Below, one piece after another: positions 24,335 through 33,800 of a stretch of DNA of 64,000 nt (position 1 is the stretch's first letter; the number at the start of each line of letters is the position of its first letter). The position numbers were made by a program, and so were the translations under genes. The notes beneath the pieces were generated by a model, which was not told the origin of the DNA, made no database searches, and saw only the letters and a list, made by a program, of their open reading frames with translations. Source of the stretch: Symbiodinium kawagutii (lineage: Eukaryota; Sar; Dinophyceae; Suessiales; Symbiodiniaceae). The stretch is taken from assembly GCA_009767595.1 (NCBI GenBank), contig VSDK01016260.1:362585-426584 (forward strand), read 5' to 3'.

Positions 24335-25169
24335 CGTGGAATGAATCCGAATCCGCGACAAAATTTCGTCATGGAATAGATAGTTCTCGCCATAGGAATT
24401 GCGGTTTCCGCAGTTCCAAGGCCTCGGACGAGGCTATAAATAGATATTTTAGTATATATATATGTAAATTGTACACACACACATATAGTTATGTACGTAT
24501 ACCAGAAAGGATCATAAGAGGATCGGAAAGCATCAGAAAGCATCAGAAAGGATGCCGGCAGGCGGTGTGGATGGTATGAGTTTTGGGTCACCTTTGGTTT
24601 CGGGGATCAAACATTCGCCACAGGTATCGCCACTTAGTGCTGAAGCAGTTGTCCGCGCTTTGAAAGAGGCTTCTCCGTGACCCACCCAACGGGCAGACAG
24701 AAATAGTTTTTCGCATGACCCACTCGTTGTGAAAAGTTGTGATCAGATGGATGGATCAAGATGGGTCGGTTGCGACTCGTGACTTTTTCTACCCTGCAGC
24801 TATGCAGTATACATTACATGTATCGAACGTAAAAATGTGTCATGTAGATGAATTACAACAAAAAATGGTAGCAAATAGTACATGTGCTGTTCCTTTCGCA
24901 GCGTTTCAAGCAAAACCTTTTTTCAAGCTGACGCTGTCGACCGTCGAAGGCTGGACACACATCTCCATCTCCGGAAGTTGTACAGGTGAGATGGGCGGGT
25001 TGGAAGGATTTCTTTTTTACAACACTCCGTCACTCCACCCATCCATGCAATCATTTTTGGCTGTCAACACAAGTGCCACCAGTCCGATGATTGAAGAAAG
25101 ATGTGGATTTTCAGGATCTTGTAATATCCAGGCTGCATTGCAAGCAGCTGTCAGTGGCCAGCTGCCAAA
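18444..25169 (+). CDS. Novel alpha-helical repeat protein (~35-residue unit), exon cluster
   Basis: Plus-strand exons with AG acceptors and GT/GC/GA donors encode one repeating pattern: AAGPxAGxPPPEVVGxALxxAGL, then x[VI]TxENVxRALK. Exons: 18444-18498, 19005-19042 (GT), 19276-19336 (GC), 19841-19986 (GT), 20237-20341 (GC), 20569-~20634, ~20766-20985, 21317-21401 (GC), 21521-21591 (GA), 21677-21760 (GT), 23626-23712 (GC), 24624-24668 (GC), ~25116-25169. Several joins give exact repeat continuity: 18498|19005 (phase 1), 20341|20569 (phase 0), 21401|21521 (phase 1) and 21591|21677 (phase 0). Each unit has two similar helical halves of about 17 residues, each with a P/T-x-E-x-V-x-x-A-L-K-x-A-G core. 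Length resembles PPR repeats but the residue pattern does not. Likely a solenoid scaffold; I do not recognise the family. N and C termini are not found. Confidence 0.5.
19112..19221. repeat. MITE copy 3, terminal inverted repeats
   Basis: The left end CATATGGGTGTTTCTCAAAA and right end TTTTGAGAAACCACCATATG are near-perfect inverted repeats, about 110 bp apart. The inner AATAGGG...CCCTGTTTT is also inverted. Same family as 3644-3758. It lies in an intron of the helical repeat gene. Confidence 0.75.
19558..19640. repeat. (TTG)n microsatellite
   Basis: About 25 TTG/TGG units, also read as (CAA)n on the minus strand. Frames through it are homopolymeric (Q, T, C) and are not genes. Confidence 0.9.
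20237..20341 (+). CDS. Exon carrying exactly one 35-residue repeat
   Basis: TAG|GCTGCAGGGCCG...GCCTTGAAG|GCGCAT is 105 nt, 35 codons, phase 0 at both ends. It encodes one full unit from AAGPSAGQPPADVVG through TALRRAGLEITAENVMRALK. Joining to the next exon (20569, AANPGAGDPSSKELL...) restarts the same pattern. Confidence 0.55.
20885..20938. repeat. GGGGCAGTGCCA tandem repeat within an exon
   Basis: Four and a half 12-bp units encode (PGAV)n in the exon at about 20766-20985. The frame stays open and continues into TPEEAG, so this is a proline-rich linker expanded inside a repeat unit. Confidence 0.75.
21317..21591 (+). CDS. Two repeat exons with a phase-1 GC-AG intron
   Basis: 21317-21401 (VVRALLQIAGADAGQPPPEI..., donor G|GC) joins 21521-21591 ([G]LPVTRDNVLRALRAAGVA..., donor GAG|GA). 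The junction gives TALQAAGLPVTRDNVLRAL, directly comparable to TALRRAGLEITAENVMRAL in the unspliced exon at 20237-20341. This is the strongest internal evidence that the hand-spliced model is right. Confidence 0.55.
22045..22935. repeat. Degenerate AT-rich satellite with an orientation switch
   Basis: From 22045 to about 22590 the DNA is a loose array of GCCCTATTTAATTATG-like units (GGCCTATTCAACTATAG, GCCTATGGCATTATT and similar). From about 22595 to 22860 the same words appear as reverse complements (GCATAATTGAATA, GCATAACTGAATAGAGCATG). From 22870 to 22935 the first orientation returns. The period is irregular, about 20-25 bp. No genes. Confidence 0.5.
22968..23205. repeat. Copy of the fold-back element arm, with internal duplication
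   Basis: It contains CAGGAGTCTTCTGGGAATCTTGGATCTTGG and GAATGCATTCTGAATGCATTC, followed by AATGCCCTAAGTACAGGGAAAAATC twice (about 23085-23120 and 23148-23178). It matches 140-280, including the downstream CCTAAACCCT motif. Confidence 0.6.
23210..23376. repeat. GGTACC-ended palindromic element
   Basis: It starts GGCACCCCC and ends GGGGGGGGGGTACC followed by ATATATACATAT. The interior holds a duplicated CATGAAAGGCCATACCGAATGC. Same end structure as 350-440; it follows the fold-back repeat copy, as the element at 350 does. Confidence 0.5.
23429..23513. repeat. GGTACC-ended palindromic element
   Basis: GGTCCACCCCC ... GGGGGGGGTGGTACC, 85 bp, flanked on both sides by TATATA tracts. It shares the AAAAGGTAGACTTTTGGGG right end with 350-440 (AAAAGGTAGGCTTTTGGGG). 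Confidence 0.55.
23626..23712 (+). CDS. Repeat exon
   Basis: CAG|GTGATTTTTGCA...GCGAAG|GCGCTT is 29 codons and reads through the part that is split by an intron in 18498|19005: MAAGPGAGTPPPEVVGAALH here against QAAGPGAGSPPPEVVGAALK there. The match confirms that splice join. GC donor. Confidence 0.55.
24192..24335. repeat. (GATGAC/GATGAT)n microsatellite
   Basis: About 45 GAT/GAC triplets. Both strands stay open across it (methionine/threonine-rich or histidine-rich frames), so long frames here are artefacts. Confidence 0.9.
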
Positions 25170-26689
25170 GGAAATGCAATGATGAGGCGGGAGCACCAAC
25201 TTGAAGCAAGGACAACTGACTTGGACCACATGTCATGTTTGTTGAAGCTGGTCTTAATGCGAGTCCATGCTTTGATTTTATCATCACATTGTGAGTCAAC
25301 CTCAGTATTCTTGAGCACCGATCTGTTGTGAGTCATGAAGGTTAGTTGCAGAGCGTGAGAAAACACGAAGGAGGTATGCTGCAGAACTCTGAGTCTGCTC
25401 GTAGGTTAGTCAAAGCAGTCCTATTCCCTTCCAACAAAGGCACCAAAGGCACCAACTTGTTCAGTTTGATGCTGAACATTTAAAGGAAATAGGCCAATGA
25501 TGTAGCCCAAAGTGGCTATCGTTTTGCCGTGCTCGCACCAATCTCGTGGTGAACACATGTGCGACTGCTCGTGATGGCTCTCTCCAGCCAGCAGTGTTCA
25601 AGAAGCCTGTGCTCGACTGGTGGCTTTGGCCAAGTGCATCCGTTTCTGGCAAGATGGCAATGCCATTTCCAACATTTCCCGTGAACATGTTGTGGTGCAG
25701 ATTTACAATCCATTTAGAGAGGATTAGACCTGGATTTTCAAAAAATTAAGAGATACGCACAGGCTCATTGGTTAAGATTTGAAAATCCACGTCTGATCCG
25801 CTTCATCGAAGCTACTTAACTCGGCATCAAAATGCGAGCGTTCAGCTCTCACAAAAGCAGTCTCCCTTTGAGCTACACAGGACTCTTGCAGTGGAAGGGC
25901 TTTCAGAGGACTCGGACGCTGAATCACGACATTGCAGAAGACACCTCTGTATAGCGGGGAGATCCAGTTCCGTTTGGAAAGTGGCCTGTCGGAGATCACC
26001 ATGAGCTGAAGATTCCTATCAACATCTACCATCAGCGTACAGTGAGCTGCAATGAGCTGCTGTTCACTGGTTGACTCTCAGAACTGGGTCTTATCCAATC
26101 CCATCAAGTCTTTGCAATGGCATGTGAAGGGCCACCAGATTTTATGCTGAGGCTCAGCAAGATGCCCACGTGGAAAAAATGTTTGCGTCCAAAATGGTGA
26201 CGCCCCCAAACCACTCAATGATGATTGTTTTCAGTGGGAAAACATGCATTGGATACGCAAACATCTCTCAGTGATTTTGAAACTCTGAAGGCACAATATG
26301 CCCAGCCATGTCTTGGCGTACATTGCAGGGGCAATTTTTTTTGCATGTCTTTGTCCGACCATTTTCAAGCGCCCTCAAAGACTGGATAACTTTTCTGCAG
26401 ATTTGCTCCTTAAGCAAAGTTTTCGGACTTTCCTTTTGATTGAAAGCAAAGAGTTGTTCAAAATCAATTCAGTCTTGGGATGATATGGCTTATGTATTAT
26501 GTATCTATTATGTATACATATATATATATATATTACGTATATGTTATATATCCAACATACATTGTACAGCTGTATGGAAAATCTTTGAGGTGAGCAGCCA
26601 GACACTCAGCCTCTCAGCCTGAATGGCGCTTCACATGCTGCACTTCAACAGATCATGCGAGCCATGTCTCGGCCATGTCGTTGCTGCAA

Positions 26690-26935
26690 GCCATTGAACG
26701 TCCAATAACACTGGTGCTGGTGGTCTTGCTGGCACACTTTGTGGCCAAACGGCCTGCAACTTGGCTACTGCGTGGAGTGCTACAGATGGAGGTCCTTTTC
26801 TTGAAGCCAAAATTTCGGGTAAGCCACTACTTCGTGAACCCATGCGAAGTGTCTTGCAGCTTGTGAAAGCTGTCAGTCGCCCACCTAGTGCAAAATCTGA
26901 GACCCTTCTGTATCTTCGATTCGAGGAACTTTTTG
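26690..26935 (+). CDS. Helical exon(s), unknown protein
   Basis: An open frame starting after a stop near 26696 includes LREPMRSVLQLVKAVSRPPS and SAKSETLLYLRFEELFG. Possible GA or GT donors occur near 26930. The EPMRSVLQLVKAVSRPP stretch resembles a half-unit of the helical repeat protein upstream, so this may be the same gene. Boundaries are not resolved. Confidence 0.35.
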
Positions 26936-27120
26936 GTGTGAAAAGCGATTGGACGACTGCTCAACAGCCATTGCCCATCTTGTTTCTCGGCCTTTTCTCT
27001 CAAAACAATGAGAAAACTGGAAATGAGAAGATGAAAATGATGATGAAAAGATGATGAAAATGATAAAATTGGTCTCTTCTGTTTGAATCTGCAGGCACAG
27101 AACCTTGGCAGTACAGCACT

Positions 27121-27408
27121 ATGCAGGTTTCAGCTTTCCGTGGAGCAGTTGCCCCACAGCGCTGCCTTCGACTCTCTGTACAATGGCCTAGCCGCACGCG
27201 AGCACAGGACGATCGGGACAGGGATGACAGGGTGGCCCATGTTGACGAGCCTGGGGCAGGGCGGAAAACGTTCCTGCGATGTCAAAAGCCTCATAGCAAT
27301 CAATTGAATGAGTACAGGGATGGGACAGTTTCCTTAGCCTATGAAGAAACCCAGCCACCGATGATGACCTACGATGTTGTTTTGAAATGGCGCTGTGGCC
27401 TCAAATAG
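27121..27408 (+). CDS. 95-codon frame, unknown (possible terminal exon)
   Basis: After TATGCAG, an open frame runs to a TAG at 27406 and ends ...YDVVLKWRCGLK. It is arginine- and aspartate-rich in the middle. No domain was recognised. It could be a 3'-terminal exon; a second frame overlaps its start (27083-27307), so the choice is uncertain. Confidence 0.3.
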   Translation: MQVSAFRGAVAPQRCLRLSVQWPSRTRAQDDRDRDDRVAHVDEPGAGRKTFLRCQKPHSNQLNEYRDGTVSLAYEETQPPMMTYDVVLKWRCGLK

Positions 27409-27461
27409 TGAGGACAATTCACTGACTTATCGAGTGTTGATGTTGAAGATCTTCTGTTCAG

Positions 27462-27544
27462 GCAATGTATCGCAGGGAACTTCCATGGCTCCCATGCTCT
27501 ACACGACTTATTTGGACCACAGCAACTGCTTGGAAGCTGTGAGG
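27462..27544 (+). CDS. Exon, unknown protein
   Basis: TTCAG|GCAATGTATCG...GCTGTGAGG|GTGAGC. It enters in phase 1 and leaves in phase 0 with a canonical GT donor, encoding NVSQGTSMAPMLYTTYLDHS and CLEAVR. No family was recognised. Clean splice sites on both sides make it credible. Confidence 0.4.
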
Positions 27545-28150
27545 GTGAGCCACTTTGCAGCAGAGCGATCTAGAAAAGCACACACTTTTTGCAGGTTGAG
27601 GTTGTCCAGCTCGACCAGGTTGAGCTCAGGTTCAGGCTGACAGGAACTGGTGGTCGCAAAATGACAGCGTTTCGAGGCTTGCGGGAAATGATGTGTCCTG
27701 GTCGGTGCCTCATAGCTACAGAAGCCAGATTGTGTGCTGCAGATTTGTGCTGACAAAATTCTAGATAAAAAAGAAAGTCTTGTCTAGACAAATTGAGTCT
27801 CAGATGTCAGATTTGATTTGGCGCTATCTGATTTGTCTATCTTTCAAGCTGACCCAACATTGAGTCTCAGGCATCGCCTCGTCAGTGCTACTAAGCACGC
27901 TTGGTTCCAGCTGAGCCAGCGCTGGCGCCCATGGTTGACAGAGGAGCTGTCAACGCGGAAGGTGTAGAAACATGTGCCATCTCTGCTTGCCATTCTCATT
28001 CCGCTGAGATCGTTTGAGTCTCAAAAATGATGAGGTTTGAAGCAAATTTGAGTTTGAGTCAGCTGTTTGAGATAGTTTGAGTCTCAAATGATGAGATTTG
28101 AGTCCCAAATTTGAGTCATTGGGTGTTGGCGTCAGGAGTTGGTGGTTCAG

Positions 28151-30236
28151 GTCTTGACTCAACAACAGACCTTTGCCAAGTTGGGCCTTGCAGCTCTAGA
28201 AGTTCAGCCTGCAGGGCATGCAGATTCTGTGGCCAAGGCTTCGGCCAGTTTAGGTCAGATGTTGTCATTTTACAGGCAGAAATTGCTTTACTTTGAATGT
28301 CTTGAAATATCTTAGAATATAGGTCATTCTATCTTTGAATAGTCTAGGAACTTCTTTGCGAATGCATTGTAGAGCACCAACTAAGGGATACTGTATCAGT
28401 CCTGACAGTCATTGCAAACAGACGAGGTGTGACTTTGATGAAAGGAGAAACAGAGACTGCCCTTTTAGTCACAAGTCTGAACACCATGGCCCATCATCTA
28501 CAGCTGTTTGAACGTTACTTCAATTTCCAGATGTTTCGGGACATTGACTCAGAATCTATGGCCACAACCTAATTTGACATCAAAAGTCTATCGCCTCGCT
28601 GCGTGTTCCAATCGTCGCGTACGACGAGGCTGTCCAGTCGATCCAGGACCACTCCCGTCTGAGACTCAGCGGACTCACAGCGGAACTCTCCGTTGCTTGG
28701 TCAGAGTCCAAAGTCGTCGAGGTCCAGAAATTGAAGTGGCAAAGGACTGCCTGAAAGCACTGCAGATAGCCTGACACAGTGTGGATATACGTTGATGTGA
28801 AAGGGTCCTATTAGCTCTGAAATCCAAGACCAGATTCAGCAATGAAACTTTTGTCATTTCAGTTGGAGAGCTGCAGCTCAGGAGCTCCAAATTAGTGCAG
28901 AGGCAGTGTCTTGGTTGAGGAAGTACAGCTCTCAACTTGCGGATGCAGTGGATGATATCTTCACAGCCCAGGCGCGGTGCGGGGGTCACTGAGTTCACAA
29001 TCTGTGGGTTGAAATCTGTTTATTTACATCTGTTTACATTTCATGTGGTGATTTGGCCCACATGATTGCAGTCCTCATTGTGACACTGACATGCGTGTCT
29101 TGCAGTTTCATCCAAGTAAAACTGTTTACATTTGTTTATTGTTTCATGCTGTTTCATGCTGAAAAGATCTCACTGCAAGATTAAGACCTGCTCGCAGGTT
29201 TTGGGCCTGCAGAACGCCAAATGGAAGCTTGGGCAAGTCACAGTGCATGCGTCATCCCTACGTGGAGACTCCTCTGGATGGGCCTCTCCAAACGGGCCCA
29301 TCCAGAGATCCACTTAACTACTGGATAAACTGTTACAGTTAGATGAGTTGCGAAGTCATGAGCACATGATGAGCACATGCGGTCCTGCATAATTTAGATT
29401 TTGTCGTATCTTGTCAGCTTTTCATCTGAGCTTCTCGGGCTGACCACAAGAGTTGATCGTGACATTCGACTTGTCCGTATTTGAAGCACCTAGCGACTCC
29501 TAGACACTTTTCCAAAGCGGGAGATGCTCCACGACTCTCCTTGATACTCCAAGGCTTGAACTTCACAAAGATAAATGGAGCGTTGCACTCGGGGAAGTCG
29601 GAGCTTTCCTTTTCAGCCCTGCACTCAGTGCTCAGGAGAGAAGACCTGAAACTCTACACAGAAATAGATCGAAGGTGATCGAAGGTGATTGAAGATTATT
29701 GAAGATTATTGAAGCTGATTGAAGCTGATTGAAGATGATCGAAGATGCTTGAAGACTTGTAAGGCATTCTGTTGCTAAACCATCAGGATGCACGGACTGT
29801 TGGAGTTCAAGAGTAGTTAGGTCGTTTCCGGGGACGGCCGCATCCTGTGCTTCTGCATCAGAGTGCAGAGGCCGGGAACGTTGACACAGCGAGGCCAAGA
29901 GAGGCGAAGGTCAAGGCCTGCGGTGCCTGCGGTGCCTGCGGGATGTCACCAGGCCACTGGGGCGCTGCTGCAAAGTATTTGGATCGACAACAAAAACATG
30001 GCCGAGCAAAGTGCGGAGTTGCAGGAACAGGCGCCCCATGGGCCCCAAGGGCCTGCCCAAGCTGCCAAGTCTCTCCAGCGAAACATCTCTGAACAGCAGA
30101 CTGTGGCATATCATTCAACCTCCACAAGTGATTCAAAGCCGTGGCCCAGGTGGAACATGCTACTGACTCTGGCGGTTTGCCAGATCTTCTCATGAAGACG
30201 GCAGTGGACGAGTCCTGGGTGCGCCTTGGGAAAGAA
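28151..30236 (+). CDS. Helical protein exon cluster, unknown family
   Basis: Exons with consistent phases: 28151-28253 (VLTQQQTFAKLGLAALEVQ..., donor GT, phase 1) joins 28427-~28546 (VTLMKGETETALLVTSLN..., donor probably GA); 28629-28721 (AVQSIQDHSRLRLSGLTAEL..., donor GAG|GTCCAG); 28882-28971 (ELQISAEAVSWLRKYSSQLA..., donor CAG|GCGCGG); and 30150-30236 (VEHATDSGGLPDLLMKTAVD..., donor GAA|GTGAGG). All are amphipathic and helix-rich, with no recognisable catalytic motif. They could belong to the upstream repeat gene or to a separate gene ending before the cytochrome gene. Confidence 0.4.
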
Positions 30237-30893
30237 GTGAGGTGCTGAACGTGGCCAGCATATTAATGATAGATATGGTATAGATATGGATAGGAAAGTG
30301 GTGAATGATAGATCCTTGATCCAAGCTTACCACATTTTCTTGTCGGGCAAAGTCAAAGAGTTGAAGCAGTTGAAGTGCACTCCTTTTCTCGTGCGGCTTT
30401 TTTACATCTCAAGCGATCCCACAAAGACTTCCGAAGTTGCAGTGAGTCAGTCTGATCTGACGCCGGTGTCTCGTCCAGCCATGGCTCCTAACGATATGCA
30501 CCCGTCGTTCCAGGCGAAGCTTTCGAGAGCACTGTTGGGAGATGTTGGGAGCAATGTGAACATCATTTGTGTATATATCATGTAAAGATCATACATATTA
30601 TGTAAACTGTAAAGATCATACATATCATGTAAACATGAAACATGCTTAGAAGGCAAAGTAGCTAAGATGGTCGTTCGCAGCAATCAGCAATGCATTAGAA
30701 GAACACCCCCGCTCTTTGTGCTCAGGCCGGAGTGCCGCATCACGAGGCAAGCGGCTTGATTTTCTTGTGACCTTTGAACCCGAAAAAGGGAACCTGACCC
30801 TGTTAAGCGGGAAGTTGAGTGCAAGCAGGGGAGTTGAGTGCAAGCAAGCCGGAAATAACACACATATGTACTGAAATGCATTGGAAAATGCAG

Positions 30894-33800
30894 GAAGAAT
30901 TGGAAGAATGGGACATGTTGGGACGGAGAAAAAGCGCTGCTGGCACCGTGCAGGGTGAGAAGTTCCACAGCGCTCGGGGAACAGGCGCAATCTCCAAGAA
31001 CGTTCCCCTGTCCGAGGTGCTTCGATTGAGACTTCAAATTCCAGGGATGCCATGGGATGCCATTGGATGCCATTAGGTCATATCATTTGTTTGTGACTTC
31101 GGACCAGGACAACGTAGAGATGACATTGAGATGATGCGAAGACACAAGGTGTAGACAGAAGATTGGACAATGAGATGATAGTCTGGCATAGATGCGAGCA
31201 CTTTGTGGCCCTTCATTGTTCACAGAACGGGCCCGCAGTACTGCAGGTGAACCGACACTGCATCCCAGAAGACTGCTGGGTGGCTCTGAATGGCAAGGCC
31301 AGACAGATTTGAGCTTTTGAACATTTCGACCCTCAGCAGGTCAGCATGGTTGTGAAACTGACCTGATTCTGAGATAAATGATGTGATAGATACATCGGAA
31401 CCCTGCAAACGGGGCGTGAGCTGGTGACAGATGGTTTGGGTTCGCCTCTCCTCAGTTCATGAGTCAGAAAAGATATGCATACATATATAGCGTGCCCTTG
31501 AAAAAGCTTGCTGGGCAGCTGCTGACTTCTGGAGGTGTACGACTTGTCCGAGTTCATGGACAGGCATCCTGGCGGTCCCACTACCATTCTGGCATGGGCT
31601 GGCAAGGACGCCTCTAAGTTTTTCAACGAGATTCACAAGGGCGTCAAGAGCCATGGCTTGTGGGGGCTGACTCAGCGCAAGAGATACAATTCAGTTAGAG
31701 TGGAAACGCTTCAGATTGGAATATAGTGGAACACATGGGGAACACGTGGGGAACACGTGGGGAACACGTGGGGAACACGTGCGGAACACATGTTACGCCC
31801 ATTTTGTGCATGACAGACACAAAGACTCCATACTGAACGATGGGGAAATGTCTTGAAATGTGTGAAAGACACTTTCCAAGTCGACGTTCTAAGTCAAAAG
31901 CTGTGTATTTTTGGAATCTCCCAAGCTGGCAAGGGGGACCAAGGGAAGCACGCTACACTGAGGATTGACTCTTACCTGCGCCCAGAAGCATACTTGGGTG
32001 ATCTTGGTGTGGATGAGAGCCTGATGTCCGAGGAGTTCTGGCACACCCTGAGGGAGGCCAGCAAGCACTTTCGGATTCCGAAATGTCAAACCAAACAGAT
32101 CCTAATCCTCAAAGAAGCTCACAGACATGTCACGGGTTTCAGCTTCATAAAGGAAGGACCACTGACATAACGACGGACGTCGACGAAGGACGAGTTCCGT
32201 CGAGTTCGAACTCTGCTGTGAGGCCCGCATTGTGGAGGTCCGAGAGGAGATCGACAGGGTGCTGAGTCAGGTGGCAGAGCACTCACACAAGGCTGACAGC
32301 ATTCCCCGTTTGCTGCAAGACAAGCAACTTGAATGCAGCTACGGAATGCCTATGAATGCCTTGACTGCAGTGTTTCTTTCTGTTTACATTTGTTTACAGC
32401 TTTCTTCCAATGCTGGACAGTCATTGCAACCTATTTCAAACCAAAAACGTAAATATCTTGCTGCATGGCTGTGCCAGTTTGCCACGTTTGTGGCCTTGCA
32501 GAAATCAGGAACACAGACCCTCAGCTCAAAACCAAGCTGCAGCGCCTTGAAACCCAGAAGCGAGCAGCTTTGGATTCCGAGGCCCAGCGTCGTGGGGACA
32601 AGACCTGACTTGCAAATGTTGAGACATTTTCTCTTCCAAGGCTAGCTCGCAATTTGGGCATGGATTGTCCCGAATGACCCAGGTAAAATGAGAACTTAGC
32701 CACTTGCGCTGAAGAGCAATGGCAGAGCCAATTTTTTTTACATTCACATAGTATTGTACTTTTCTTCTTCTGTCATTGCCTCCTTGCCCTCTTCCGGGAA
32801 GTTGTTGAGGATTTTGAAGCGTCTCTGTCAATCCGCCACGTGAAAGGACTATGCAAAAGCCCTGGATGTGAAGAAAAGTATCGAGAAGATTCTGTCTGAC
32901 CAGGCAGAATCCTCAGTGTGTTGCAAGCTACGCATTAACATAGCAAGCAGTGTGGTATCTTTTCCAAAAAGCTGAGGCTCACAAGCACTTGCACGACGTC
33001 CCATTGGACATTCCCAGCCTCAACGGTGGCATCCCCTTGTCGGAGGTGGCACGACACAATAAGCCACATGACTGCTGGATCGCCATCAACAAGACTGTTT
33101 ACGACCTGACAGATTTCCTGCTGCATCATCCTGAGCAGCGCAATTCCATCCTTGCTTGGGCTGGCCGAGATGCAAGTGCCATCTATGATAAGATCCCAGG
33201 TCGCTTCCCCAGCAAGCAATGGATGGATTTCTTCATGCGCTCGGAATGGAAGATGGGCGATGTCGGCGCTGAAGCACCAAAGGATCCTACCATGGAACAA
33301 CTGAAGCAGCTGCAAGACGAGTTGCGAAAGCTTGAGGGTCCATCCAAAGAGGACATCGAGGCCGCCAAGACCGCTGTGAAGGTACCAGGCAAGACAGATG
33401 CCCCAACACTCTCAGAGGAGGCGCGCTTCCCCAAGTTGGCCGAGATTTCTGCTGGAAAAGAACTGCCATTCTTCACTCGTGCAGAAGTGGCAAAGCACAC
33501 CACTGCAGATGAGCCCTACATGATCATTCACAACCGGGTCTACAATCTGAAGCCTTTGATTGGAAGCCATCCTGGAGGTGATGACATCTTGCTGACCAAG
33601 GCAGGCACTGATACCACCAAGGACTTTGAGGTCTTCGAGCACTCGGAGAAAGCTCGCGTCCAACGCGACCGTGACATGTTGGTTGGTCAGTTGGTGCCGG
33701 GTGAGAACACAGACTGGTCAGCTGAAGCCACGGTGGCCCAAGTCGTTGGAGAAGAGACCTCTGAAGTGGGCCGATACATGAAATACAAAGCCACGGATGT

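Noticed and set aside
24130..24591. His-rich (minus) and Met-rich (plus) frames of about 130-150 codons.
   Set aside because: Both are products of the GAT/GAC triplet repeat.
31728..31795. Clustered CACGTG E-boxes as a regulatory array.
   Set aside because: They are a perfect 13-bp tandem repeat inside an intron; nothing else suggests regulation.
32950..32976. GTG at 32950 as the start of a 477-residue cytochrome protein.
   Set aside because: A GTG start is not expected in a nuclear gene. The acceptor at 32977 and in-frame upstream exons with a complete first b5 domain show the protein begins much earlier.
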